The notes under the pieces are model-generated. The model ran no database searches. It saw only the letters and a program-made list of their open reading frames with translations, and was not told where the DNA came from. The position numbers were made by a program, and so were the translations under genes. A stretch of DNA of 64,000 nucleotides from Ctenosaura bakeri (lineage: Eukaryota; Chordata; Lepidosauria; Squamata; Iguanidae), in assembly GCA_948474755.1 (NCBI GenBank), contig CAOLHI010001018.1:434001-498000 (forward strand), read 5' to 3'. Each line of letters starts with the position of its first letter. The stretch's first letter is position 1. Below, one piece after another: positions 12,383-22,760 of this stretch.

Positions 12383-13976
12383 TTGTTGTATTGTCAGCTT
12401 TGACTTTTGGTGATCCTATGCATGAGAGATCTTCAAGTCAACATATCATCAACTGCCCTGCTGAGGTCTTGCAAACTCAGGACTTGATTGAGTCTATCCA
12501 TCTGTAATGCGGTGTTCTTCTTCTCCTACTGCCTTCCACCTTACCAAACATTATTGTCTTTTCTAGTGAGTTATCTTCTCATGATATGTCCAAAGTATGA
12601 CAGCCTTAGTTTAGTCATCTTGGCTTCTAGGGAGAGTTCAGCTTGATTTGCTCTAGGACCCTTTTATATGTCTTTTTAGCAGTCCATGGTATTCCAGCAT
12701 CACATTTTTCCAGCATCACATTTTTCCAGCATCACGTTTTTCCAGTATCACATTTCAAATGAGTTGATTTTCTTCCTATCAGCTTTCTTCAAGGTCCAGC
12801 TTTCACAACTATACATAGAATTTGGAAATTTAATGGCATGGGCAATCCTGATGTATCTTGACACTTCAAGATCTTGTCTAGTTGCTTCATAGCTGCCCTT
12901 CCAATTCCTAGTCTTCTTTTGATTTCTTGACTTCAGTTTCCATTCTGATTAATGACTGGGCCAAAATATGGAAAATCTTACCAAATCACTATTTCAATGT
13001 CTTCATTGTCTCCAGTCTAATTTCTTGAACCAGCTTGGACATTGGCATTTCTCACTCCATGTATGGTAAAAGTCTTTGTTGGAGAACTTTGAGCATCATT
13101 TTGCCCACATGGGAAACTAATGCAGTGATCCTGTTGTTACTGCAATCTCTGGTTTCCTCTCTCTTGGAGACTGGAATGTAACTTGAGCATTTCCAATCTA
13201 TAGGCCATTCTTTTGTTTTCCATATTTGTTGACAGATTTTAGTTAGAACTAGAGTAGATTCTGTATCTGTAGATTAAGTCATCTGTGTTGGTATGTCATC
13301 TGTTTCTGGTGATTTATTTCTCCCAAATGCTCTGGGTGCAGTTTTTACTTCACTTTCTAAAATTGTGAGTTCATCTTCAAAAGCTTCTTCCTTGAATGAA
13401 TCTGCCATCGTTTCATCTCTTTTATATTGTTCCATCGTCTTTTTATTTCTGTTTGGTCATGTAATGTGTTCCCTTGCTGATCATAGAGCATTCCCACCCT
13501 TGATGTAAATTTCCCCTTGATTTCTTGGATCTTGTGGGAAAGGTCTCTTGTTCTTCCTTTCTTATTGTCATCTATGCATTTATTATTATCTGCATTTATT
13601 ATTATCATAGTTGTCCTTGTTAACAAGTCGTTGAACAGTTGCATTCAGAGTTCTGACTTTATTTCTGTTACCTTTTACTTTTGCTTTTCATGTACCTTTA
13701 ACTGCTTGAAGAGTTTCATCTGTTATCCATTGAGTCTTCTCTTTCTTTTGGCTACAGATAGTGCCTTTTTCATTCCTCTCTGACAATATCCTTGGCTTCA
13801 ATCCAGAGTTGTTCTGGCTTCTTGTCAATTGGGCTTGATAGTGCAAATCTATTTTTTATGTTATCTTTAAAGTTTACAGGGATGCTCTTCAGGGTGTAGT
13901 TTGGCATGATGGTTGTTTTGATGTTTTTCTTTAGCTTTAATCTAAGTTCTCTCAAAGTAGGAAGGGAATGCCTCTG
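12383..13976 (-). pseudogene. Bov-B (RTE clade) LINE, 5'-truncated and degenerate
   Basis: Minus-strand translation with frameshifts gives, in order, the end of the endonuclease/linker region (PEQLWIEAKDIVREE), GRTRDLSHKIQEIKGKF, DWKCSSYIPVSKRE, a reverse-transcriptase segment (SHVGKMMLKVLQQRL) and the C-terminal GKVEGSRRR...RWIDSIK block. It ends with the ACAATACAACA-type 3' terminus. The full element would be about 3 kb; this copy has lost the 5' half and carries several stops. A 16-bp tandem expansion interrupts it at 12694-12756. Confidence 0.88.
12694..12756. repeat. 16-bp minisatellite, 4 units, inside Bov-B
   Basis: The unit CCAGCATCACATTTTT is repeated four times with one or two changes in the last two units. 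It lies in the C-terminal coding part of the Bov-B copy and expands the codons next to its WYWK-like segment. Confidence 0.9.
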
Positions 13977-14105
13977 ATATTTTATTTTATTTCTAAACTG
14001 CCTTTCTCCCAAAATTGGGACTCAAAGTAGCTCTTAACATTTTTCCTGCAAATATCAGTAAACACACAATACAAATATACAATATTAAAGTACAGTCATA
14101 AAGTC
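13977..14105 (-). mobile_element. L2-like LINE 3' tail, antisense
   Basis: On the minus strand it reads GAGCTACTTTGAGTCCCAA then GGGAGAAAGGCAG and AGAAATAAAATAAAATA. This is the 'gtaagccgccttgagtc...gggcgg.ataaataaa' tail typical of squamate L2-like LINEs, as at 19735 and 45603. Confidence 0.6.
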
Positions 14106-14164
14106 TTAAAACAACATTGAACTAAAAGTGATTTAAATGAGAGAGATTTCAAAAAGGTTGCTGT

Positions 14165-14290
14165 CTGGTATAGCATGAAAAAGGGAAAGGGAACAAAAAT
14201 CTAACAGCATCTTTAAGACTGATTTATTTCAGCACAAGCTTTCAGGGATTTAAATCCATGATTTCAGACCCAAAGCACAGGTTTATTAGC
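14165..14290 (-). repeat. Dispersed repeat of the 'agtctttaaag' type, inverted arm
   Basis: Its reverse complement matches 14635-14705 (AAATCCATG... ...GCTAAAGTAAATCAGTCT), giving an inverted pair about 350 bp apart with a SINE between the arms. Confidence 0.55.
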
Positions 14291-14302
14291 AGTTAGTCTT
14301 AA

Positions 14303-14305
14303 TGG

Positions 14306-14351
<46 letters not shown>

Positions 14352-14565
14352 GTGCCTTCAAGTCATTTCTGAGTTATGACGACCCTAATGTTTTAACGGG
14401 GGTTTCTTGGGAAGATTTTTTTGGAGTTTTTTTGCCTTTTCTTCATCTAGGGCTGAGAAAGTGTGACTTACCAAAAGGTCACCCTCTGGGTTTCCATGGC
14501 TGAGTGGGTATTTGAACACTGATCTCTAGAATGCTAATCCAGTGCTCAAGCCACTACACTATACT
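14303..14565 (-). mobile_element. tRNA-derived SINE (Sauria/ACA type), antisense, with expanded tail
   Basis: Antisense motifs appear in order: GTGCCTTCAAGTCATTTCTGAGTTATGACGACCC, TTCTTGGGAAGA, AAAGGTCACCC and CACTACACTATACT. Its (CAA)n tail has expanded to about 47 bp of GTT repeats (14305-14351). TCTTAATG flanks both sides (about 14297 and 14574), a clear target duplication. Confidence 0.9.
14305..14351. repeat. (GTT)n microsatellite grown from the SINE tail
   Basis: About 15-16 uninterrupted GTT units at the 3' end of the antisense SINE. It explains the poly-leucine start of the overlapping open frame. Confidence 0.95.
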
Positions 14566-14634
14566 TGTTCTATCTTAATGATGTATCACTTAAGATACCT
14601 TTAACTGTTACTAAATCTGTGGTTTGATGTTAAG

Positions 14635-14705
14635 GCCATCAGTAAATCTGAAGAAGTGGATTGAAATCCATGTAAGTTTATGCTAAAGTAAATCAGTCTG
14701 AAAGG
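14635..14705 (+). repeat. Dispersed repeat of the 'agtctttaaag' type, sense arm
   Basis: It carries CTGAAGAAGTGGATTGAAATCCATG and AAGTAAATCAGTCTGAAAGG, and pairs with the inverted arm at 14165-14290. Confidence 0.55.
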
Positions 14706-16949
14706 GGCAGTGAGATTCTATCTCCTCTTTTCCTTTTGAAAAAGAACTTTCTTGCCACTTGACCATAGAGATGTAAAATTTCTGGAAATTTTTGAAATGA
14801 CTCATGCAGGGGAAAAGTATCTCACATCATTGCTATCCTTGGTTTCCCTTTCTTAGTTCTTTTTTAGGGGAATGAGCACTTAGGTCTGCGTTGTAATGTG
14901 GAGGATGTTATTGTGGTATACCTTCAAGACACCATTGGTGACACCATTCTTTTTAACCTGTGGCAGCCATATGGTAAACCTATCATAGAGTTTTCTGGGC
15001 AGTTTTTTTCAAAGGGAGAATGGAAAACAAGAGGAAGCCAAATAAATTTCTTTCTTTTACTAATGCTGATGGTTTCTCCTGTTTTCGCTTTAACCACATG
15101 AAACTATGTAAATGTAAATATATTTAGGCTGTGCATATAATAGTGTAATTTCAAGGTTTAATTTTAGTTTTGCTAGTTCTGTATGTCAATACCATTGACA
15201 TTACAAAGATATACAGGAAATATAATTTATGGGTAACATTAGTACAAAAAACATTACTGTGCAGCCTGGCACGGGAGAAGGTCCGTGGGGGTGACACCGC
15301 GAGTTACTGCCAATTGTAATGATGCCACTGATTGGTGGCTCCATGGCACTTAATGGTATCAAAATACTAATTGGTGTAAGGAGAAAGGCCACTGTATGAA
15401 GATAAGCTTCTATTATGAAAAAAAATCCTTTCTGAAGAAATTAGCAAGCATAAGAACTCAAGGAAGGCTGGATTTTGCTGCTGCTCAGAACTCAGCTGTT
15501 GAATAGGTTAATAGATGAAAAGACTGCTTAGAATGCTTCAGTGCAGTTGAACTTCCCATGTAGGAAGACAAAGTTGGGTGATTAGCTGGAGCAGCTGCTG
15601 CAGCACATAGTCACATCTTCCTGAGATATCTTTACCAAAAGAAAGGCAGGTGTGGCAGAAGTGCTTTTCCTTTGTGGAGTCTTCCAGACTCAAACTTCCT
15701 GTCAGGCAAGACTAGGCTAGCCCCCACCATGCCCTATTCTATACTGGGAAAAGTTTGTAAGTTATCTCATTTTAAAAAAAGCTTGGTTTTGCTGCCCTTG
15801 GGGCACATACCTTTCTAAAATCTCAGTTAAATATCAGAACTGAGAGCTTTATGCTTCCTTGATCATAGGCTGATTTGATTCCAAGACATGTGTCCTTTGT
15901 GTGTGCATAGTGCTCTGATTTGCATTGATCAGGATTATGAATAGCAATTCTCTTCCACAGATGCACATGTATATAATTTTAACATTTCAGGTGTACTACA
16001 TGTATACACAGTGTACACAGTGGGAGTGCCATTAAGGTGGAATTAGATGAAGAGCATGGCAACTATAATATTTAACACCAGCCATCACTGGCTTTCCTGG
16101 ACCTGTGTAGTAAAAGACTATCTATTGGTGCTTGGTATCAGACTGCAGCAGATGACATGTGGGATAGGAGGCTAACAATTTAAGCCTGGTTGCCCCTTCA
16201 CATGCCCTCTTTGATTGTTTCAGCATGACCCACCCTACTGCCCTCAGTCAAGTGTGAGATGTTTCTGGTTGCTTCAGGTCCAGATAGGAACCTTTGCCCC
16301 TTTACCTCTTTCCCCCCTCTATCCCATACAGTATTTGCAAGACTTAAACAATTGGCTATAGGTAGCTTCATTAAATGGGCTTTCCTCTGGCAGGTAATGG
16401 GGGGAAATATAAGACATTGGTGATCACTTTTTGGCACCCTTTTGGTGTAGGGTAGGACTCTTGACTTCCTTCTTTAGGGCCCTGCATCCCAGGGGATGGA
16501 GAATGAGGCTACCCTTGAGGCTAACCTGGGATTTGGGTTCTCACTTGTAGTGCCCTATGGCTTAGATGGGCTGGAAAGCAACTGATAGCATCTGGATTTC
16601 CCTCAGGGCTGAAGTTTTTCACCCAAGGGAAGGCTTAGGAGGTACTTATGGAATGACACCTAGCTTCAGCTGGACCACTATCAGATTGCTCTCCCATCTT
16701 GCTCCATTTCCAGGCCGACACAACTTAAATAGCTTAGGTCAAATAAAGTGTCTGGTCTGATTATTTCATGGTTGGTCACCAATGGTGGGAATAATCACAA
16801 TGAATGAACAAATAGCTAAATGTGGCCTTAAGGCAGGGGCAGGGAAACTTTTCTTATAAAGGGACATTGACCCATGGAAAAGGCCAATGGGAGAAACATG
16901 CAGCCATGCACAGGTGTGTGCATGTGTATGATCAAGCCTAAAGTGGGTA
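14706..16949. other. Unique sequence; GC-richer block at 15260-15400 of unknown nature
   Basis: No exon is visible. The block at 15260-15400 is GC-rich against its flanks and contains GGTGACACCGCGAGTTACTGCC and ATTGGTGGCTCC. It looks like an inserted repeat but I cannot name it. Short frames elsewhere have no known motif. Confidence 0.45.
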
Positions 16950-17332
16950 TGGTTGATTCTCCACGTTCACGGGTTTGACTTTCACCGATTTCATTATTTC
17001 CAAGTTTCTTCAACCTCTGCCTCGTCACCTGTGGTGCTTCTTTTCTGAGGGAACCTTCTCTCTTATTGACACCAATCAGGCTGTTCAGTCATTTAAAAAC
17101 CCACTTCTGGTCCTCTTCCTTCTTCACCAACCACAGCATGGGCAGCTAAGGATGGTTTGCAGCTTGATTTCTCAGCACCACAAATCTGATCCCATTGCCC
17201 CCCCACCTTCCCAAGGAAGGAAATGGACGAGAAAGGAAGTATAGAGTTATGCTGATTCACCCTTTTCCTTCTCCTTTCCCTTACCTGGTTTGGACTCTAG
17301 GTACCTATTTTGACCACCATGCCTTGGTCCCC

Positions 17333-17372
<40 letters not shown>

Positions 17373-17445
17373 TTGATATTTGTGATTTTCCTACTTTTGT
17401 GAGGGTCCTGCACCCTTAATCCTAGCAAATGTGGAGGGCCAACTG
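16950..17445. mobile_element. Tigger-like (Tc1/mariner) non-autonomous element
   Basis: The left end TGGTTGATTCTCCACGTTC and the reversed right end CAGTTGGCCCTCCACATTTG are inverted repeats, continued inside by GGGTTTGACTTTC. TA flanks both sides (16948-16949 and 17446-17447). A (CA)n tract lies at 17335-17369. No transposase coding is seen. Confidence 0.8.
17335..17369. repeat. (CA)n microsatellite
   Basis: About 17 CA units inside the Tigger-like element. Confidence 0.95.
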
Positions 17446-17569
17446 TATAGTCAAGACAGTGAACATTATTAATATGTAAGAACACACAACTTAGGACCAG
17501 TTGAGGTAGCTGGTCTACAGGAGAGGGCAAAATTCTACCCTTTCCCTTCTCTTCTCTTCTTCCTACTGA

Positions 17570-18032
17570 GGCCTTTTCCACACTTTGTTTTTAGAATGGT
17601 GCAGAGCGTCCCCCAGCGAGGACGTTTGCACTTGGGAGTGGACTGGGTCCGGACTACTTTGTGTAGTTCCAGACTTCAGCCCACTCTGGAACGACCAAAA
17701 GTGGTTGTTTTCCGTGCTATTGAAAGACCGCTTAAAGCAGGTCTTTCAACAGCATGGAGCGTGCCACTCTGTGGCTGCGCTCCAGTACAGATTTGCAGGC
17801 TTGCACCAGTGTACCAGTGCAAGCCTGCAGATCTTCCGGGGGTGGGCTTTAGGCTGGCGAGTTTCACCGGTTGGTGGAGAGCCTCTACCAACTGGAAAGT
17901 GCCATTTCATCCCCGGAGCGGTGTGTAACGTGGCCACGCACTGCTCCGGACCAGCCTGGATCCGCTGAGGGAGCACTCCAGTCCGGTGAGTACCAGAATG
18001 GGGCGATTTCTTCACCAAGTGCAAAAAAGGCC
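17570..18032. mobile_element. Harbinger-like non-autonomous element, long class B2
   Basis: It starts GGCCTTTTCCACAC and ends GTGCAAAAAAGGCC. The flanking triplets are TGA and TGT. Class markers are the fold-back GGTTGGTGGAGAGCCTCTACCAACT (17868-17892), the stem-loop GAAAGACCGC...GCAGGTCTTTC near 17722-17746, and TGGTGCAGAGCGTCCCCC near the left end. It is GC-rich against its flanks. The 127- and 110-codon frames inside are not conserved between copies and are not counted as genes. Confidence 0.8.
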
Positions 18033-19094
18033 TGTGTCAACTAAAAACAAATGAATTTTGCACTCTTAACTCAGTTTGCAGCAACTGAAGTAAGCTGCGG
18101 GCAAAGTGGAGGAAGGAGAGAGAAACTAGTACATTTGAAAAGCCATTGAAAAAGTGTGACAACAAAGGAATATTTGGGACAGTCCCTGCCAAACCAGGGC
18201 ATTTGAAGGGTATGTTCACCCTAAATGGAATTAGCTTGATGGCTATCTGAAATTCAGCTAAGACCACAGATTCAGAACTGGTGGGCCTATTGATCTTCTC
18301 TCTACCAAGTTCATTTTAACTCCCTTGCATATCAATATTCTTTCTTTCTTTCCTTCTTTCTTTTGGTGGTATGGACAAATGCATCACAAGAGTTATCTGT
18401 TGCAGAAACAGGTGCAATTAAACCCTGTGTTTTCCTATTCCAGGGTACTGACTCCAATGGTGGCAATTGCAAAATGATTAACTGGAAGATAGAAGGAAGC
18501 CCAGCTTAGCAATAATACAAGGCAATAATAAAACAATCAATTTCTTTCTCAAAGCACATGCTTAGTTAATCCATGGAAAGAAAGTGCAGTGGACTGCAGC
18601 CAGTGTTTTGATGCACATGATAAGCTATTATTTTTACAGCTCCATTAGCTGTTCACCCACAGGCCACTGAAACCACTTGAAAGCACAGTTTTTAAACTCG
18701 AGGCAGTCAGCTGTATTAGTATTCAGGGGCTGTTGAATTGGACTTTGTGCTCTACCACCCGCAGTCTGGGGTAAACTGCACAAATGACGTGACCTTTCAA
18801 ACCCAAGAGGAGCTTCTGAGTGCCTTTTGGCTTCAAGCCACTAGTACTTCTTCAGTAAATCTGAGCTTTATTGTTACAGCAGGTAGTAAAAATGTGTAAG
18901 AGAGCTACTTGATTGCAACTTCCCCATGTATATACTTATTTGCAATGTTTAGAGATTGTACCTGGGATCTGGGACCTACAGGCTAGGAAAGAAACTACAC
19001 ACAATTGTAGAACATATGCTTTCAATACGCAAGTTCCCAGGTAAAGGCCCTTATATCTCTACTCAAGAAGCATTATTGTTGTTTTTGAAAGGGT
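18033..19094. other. Unique sequence, no gene seen
   Basis: No recognised repeat apart from a short T/C-rich tract at 18340-18365. Open frames are short. Confidence 0.5.
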
Positions 19095-19510
19095 CAAGTA
19101 GCCATTCCCCCCTCCTCAGGAATGGGAGATATACATGGGATTATGGGATATTATGGGATATTAATATTTACACAGCATGTCACTGCAATGTGACTGATTA
19201 CTTTCTGTGCATGTGCATTTATATGCTTTGTTACCATTATATTTTAACTTCAAAGATTATATAACATTTCTAGTTAAGAAGTGTTGTTATTTTGTAAGGA
19301 TCGTATGGCCAGGGTTTTTTCAGGAATTCTTTTTTTTTTCTAGTGGAGGGGGATAGATATACAAAATTATGGGACTGTAATCTGTATGTATGCAACATAT
19401 CTGTTTATTTTCTGATGCATTTATGTAGACATGTCCATGGACATATGTTTTGTTTCCATCATATTTTAGATTCACAGAAGAGATATTATGAACTCTTGCA
19501 AAACTATATT
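19095..19510 (+). repeat. Possible diverged tandem duplication, about 245 bp apart
   Basis: The stretches 19125-19270 and 19350-19500 show the same order of motifs: GATATAC...ATTATGGGA, GCATTTATRT, then TTTGTTNCCATNATATTTTA. The resemblance is partial and could be two old copies of one repeat. Confidence 0.35.
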
Positions 19511-19734
19511 TGTAGTGAGGCACACAAAAAGACAACAGCTAAGTTTTGCCAGCACTTCAATTATAATAGAGTTTTATAAATTTTTTGTTATTGGAGTGTT
19601 CTTTACAAAAATCCATAACATTTGTCCAAAAGGTCAAAGGAAAAAAAAAAATCACCTGGTGGATTGCTTCTTCTAACTGGTTTCAGAGTGAGGTTGGCCT
19701 CACCAATGTAGCTGTGCCTTTGGGGTTACAGTAT

Positions 19735-19975
19735 CTTGTAAAATACTGTCCTCCGTTCTATTCTCTCAGTAGTTTCCCTGATGGCCTTTAGTCTAGGTTG
19801 TTTTAGGCACCAGCATTTTAAGCTTGTAATAGACACTCCTCATGCTCTTGCTGTTTTTATTGTTTCATTTTCACTGGTTTCATTTCTTCTATGGATTTTT
19901 GGTGGTAATTGTTTGGTAAGTCACCTCAAACACTGAGGTTAAGATGCATGGTACAAACAAATGAACAAATACAGC
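19735..19975 (+). mobile_element. L2-like LINE 3' end fragment
   Basis: It contains TTTTATTGTTTCATTTTCACTGG and TTTTGGTGGTAATTGTTTGGTAAGTCACCTCAAACACTGAGG, and ends GGTACAAACAAATGAACAAATA. This is the 'gtaagccgcctcgag...ataaataaata' tail arrangement. Confidence 0.6.
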
Positions 19976-20644
19976 CTGATGCTGAATGGTAGACAGCTGC
20001 TCTTCTCTTAGAAGAACCATGCTATCCCTTCCTCTGTTTCCTGAATTGTCTGACGTGGACTGCATCCTCTGGCTGCTCCCTTAAATATTCTGAGCCATCA
20101 CAAGAGAAAACAGCTGTTGTGCTTCCGCACCAGCATCACACCCTTTGCCCGCTGTCCTTCACCATCTGTTCAGAGAAAACTAGAATCCTGCTTGCCAAAT
20201 CAATCCAGGCAAAGACTGATTTGTGTGAGGACTTCTGCTGCAATACGGCAGTCTATACAAATGTGTGTGTGCACACATGCGTGCGCATGCACTCACCAGA
20301 GTTTGCATCTCTTGTTCCTTTTGTAGTTGATATTTTCCATGCCATGATCTCTGGCTGTTCCTTTGAGACTCAGCTGGACAAAGACCTGGCTTTGAACAAA
20401 GCCACAAACCTGGGCTGAGTTCCGGACAAGATGTCTGCCTTCACTCAAACCCTTAGACAGTTGCCAGTGTTTGGACTGCAATAGCCCTCCTACACATGAA
20501 AGCAGAAACAGTTTTATGCTGTATCATTTCAGTTCAGCAAAATATATTATCCTAAACACCCCCACACATGCAAACCTGTGCATGCGTGCAAACGCACACA
20601 CACACACACACACACACTGCTTATCCCATTAAAAGTGAAAGATT
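19976..20644. other. Unique sequence with a CA tract
   Basis: A (CA)n tract lies at 20595-20618 and mixed GT/CA words at 20261-20295. The 99-codon frame at 20119-20418 has no recognisable domain. Confidence 0.5.
20595..20618. repeat. (CA)n microsatellite
   Basis: About 12 CA units. Confidence 0.95.
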
Positions 20645-20705
20645 TAGAGTGCAATCATATTTATGTCTGGGTTGGAAGTAAGTCCCATTGATTTCAATAA
20701 TGACT
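20645..20705 (+). repeat. Short dispersed repeat, 'gaagtaagtcccattgatttcaat' type
   Basis: GAGTGCAATCATATTTATG followed by AAGTAAGTCCCATTGATTTC is the left half of a fold-back repeat that is abundant in reptile genomes. The mirrored half is absent. Confidence 0.5.
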
Positions 20706-21041
20706 GCCAAGTAGCTTGGTATAAAATTGGAGCCTCAGCTTGCTTAGCTAGTAATGACACTTGGTGCAGCATTGTCAAGCACTCAAAGATAGATCCCCTT
20801 GTTACCAGGCTGCACACCCTTTCTCCTTGATATGATTTAATTGGCAAAACATTTAATTGACATGAAATATAAATGATATCCTGCTATGACTGGGAAGCTT
20901 GCTGGCAAAGAGGAACTGGCTGCACTCATGTGTTGCGAAACTAGGTCAGATTGGGACCTCGGGGCATGACTAGGTGAAAGCCAGGGAAACTTTGGACATA
21001 ATGGACTTGCAGATGTCCCTCAGTAACTCAACCTTTAGACA
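20706..21041. other. Unique sequence, no gene seen
   Basis: Nothing recognised. Confidence 0.5.
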
Positions 21042-21401
21042 CAATGTTTAAATATTTGAAGGGATGCCATGTAGAGGAAGGAGTGGGCTTGTTTTCTGTT
21101 GCTCCAGAGGCCAGGACAAGGAGCAATGGATTCAAGCTGCAGGAAAGGAGATTCCACCTGAACCTCAGGAAGAACTTCCTGACAGTTAGGTGACAAAGGG
21201 ACTGGTGGCAATTGTGATAGCTGTCTGGCAGTGGAATATGCTACCTCGGAGTGTAGTGGAGTCTCCTTCTTTGGAGGTTTTTAAGCAGAGGCTGGATGAC
21301 CATCTGTCAGGAGTCCTTTGAGGGTGTTCCTGCATGGCAGGGGGTTGGGCTGGATGGCCCCTGTGGTCTCTTCCAACTCTACATTTCTATGATTCTATGA
21401 A
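21042..21401 (+). pseudogene. CR1 LINE 3' end, sense, disrupted by a 30-bp-scale insertion
   Basis: The copy starts in the ORF2 C-terminus (AATATTTGAAGGGATGCC, matching FKYLKG of the copy at 8620) and ends with the CTATGATTCTATGA terminus. Compared with 8545-8911, foreign bases are inserted at about 21189-21218, between the codons for the LTV and VRQW segments, breaking the frame. The inserted bases match, inverted, the flank at 21487-21523. Confidence 0.9.
21186..21222. repeat. 37-bp perfect inverted repeat, arm 1 (inside CR1)
   Basis: It is the exact reverse complement of 21487-21523; the match stops at 21185 and at 21223. It holds the insertion that is absent from the related CR1 copy at 8545. 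Confidence 0.95.
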
Positions 21402-21486
21402 TAGTGCCCAAAATTAATTCTAAGGAAGACTTCTCCCTTTGTCCAGTGAAACTCTCATTTTTGTCCCCTCACCTGTGCCATTAAGG

Positions 21487-21523
21487 AGCTATCACAATTG
21501 CCACCAGTCCCTTTGTCACCTAA
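21487..21523. repeat. 37-bp perfect inverted repeat, arm 2 (unique flank)
   Basis: It lies 86 bp beyond the CR1 terminus in non-repeat sequence, so it is probably the source of the inserted bases in arm 1. Confidence 0.95.
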
Positions 21524-22039
21524 TACTAAGACCCTTAGCTCATTCTAGACTCCCATTGTCCATTCTGTGGACTCCATTGTCTGTTCTGCCAGAGAGCCAT
21601 TAAGACCTTCTCCCTTGGGTCAGAGAAAGAGTATTTAAACTGTGGCTCTGAGCCAACCAATTTGTCGTACAGTAGTACTTTTGGTGTACTGACTGTTGAG
21701 TGACTGAGTGCTGCTCTGATTTCCAATTTGTACTAGCCTTGGATTCCTAATCTAAGCTACATTGCTTTGCTTCCTCTTTGCTGGATTGGTAAATATCACC
21801 TACAACGCGCTTAACTTTCACTATCCAACTTTTCCTTTCTTTTCCTTCAGTTAGCTTTGTGCGATTTTGAGACTGCTTGGATCTTGTGTTTGAGTGATTG
21901 TTAAGTCCCCCCAGTAAAACAAACAAGCTTACTTTTGAATCTCTGGCTGGTTTTTCACTACATTAGTACCAGTATACACAGGTGTAAAAGATCTCATAAG
22001 GATACCCCCCTCTTGAAGGCCTCCTCTTTGACTTACAAT
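21524..22039. other. Unique sequence, no gene seen
   Basis: Nothing recognised. Confidence 0.5.
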
Positions 22040-22760
22040 TCCCGACTGTGTCATGCCCTGTTTCCAAAACATTGAACCAGAGTCCATTTCCATGTTGAAA
22101 CAGAGATTGAAACAGTGGTCATGCCAGGACCTGCTTATCATGGATGAGTGTGTGTATGTGTGTGTGTGGTGTGGGGAGAGGGTACAAAAGTAAAGGAAGT
22201 CAGGCTGTGAAAGGCTTGCATGGGCTAGCCCAGGTGTCATGCCCTGCTTCCAGAGCATGGACTCTGACTAAGAGTCTGAAGCAGAGGGCACACCAGAGGC
22301 TGAAACAGAAGGCATGCCAGGGTCTGCTGTACAGAGAGAGGTTACAGTGCTGGAAACAGAACAAGGGATGGTGCCAGCTCCAACAGAGAGTCCTGCCTCT
22401 TCAGATATAGAGGAACACTTACCTAGGCCCAGCTTCACACAGCACAAGCAGCAAAAAGAGACTCAGTGTTGCTCTTTCAGAATTTGTAACCGGCAACAAT
22501 CAATCAAGGCATAGCTGCGCTAGGCTTCGGGTCTATTTAGCTCGTGTCCTTCACTTCCAGGAGTTGTCAGAGCTCATCTGACCTGCTACCTTGCTGAATG
22601 CCTTGACAAATGTTTGGATTGACTGTGGGCACTCCCTTGCTGTGAAACCCTGCTGGATTTTGTTTATGTTGGACTTTATTTATGACTCTTTGCTTACTGC
22701 TTGGAAGTAAGTAACAAGCTGGGAGATATTCTGTTTGTTTGTTTGATTTATCAGCTGTGC
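22040..22760 (+). mobile_element. Unclassified repeat family with a small ORF (possible LTR-element 3' part), copy 1
   Basis: Shared with 46205-46720 (opposite strand) and in part with 51425-51590. Common blocks are TGTCATGCCCTGCTTCCAGA, CATGGACTCTGAC, a coding stretch, and CCAGGAGTTGTCAGAGCTC after the stop. A partly palindromic duplicate of the start block lies at 22043-22100. The order of short coding end then non-coding tail would fit the end of an LTR retroelement, but I see no LTR pair, so the class is open. Confidence 0.5.
22314..22514 (+). pseudogene. Conserved small ORF of the repeat family, 5' part interrupted
   Basis: The C-terminal two thirds align with the minus-strand ORF at 46334-46591: PAPTESPASSDIEEHLPRPSF against PAPADSPVPSDTEDKLPIPTF, then a QHKQQ/EHRQQ and a basic R-rich end. 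Upstream, the start block has an in-frame stop after DSD. The protein is acidic and proline-rich and then basic; I know no function for it. Confidence 0.5.

Noticed and set aside
17585..18024. Frames of 92-127 codons on both strands
   Set aside because: Inside a Harbinger-like element; sister copies do not keep the frames.
22040..22760. Calling this an endogenous retrovirus
   Set aside because: No LTR pair, primer-binding site or recognisable gag, pol or env motif; left unclassified.
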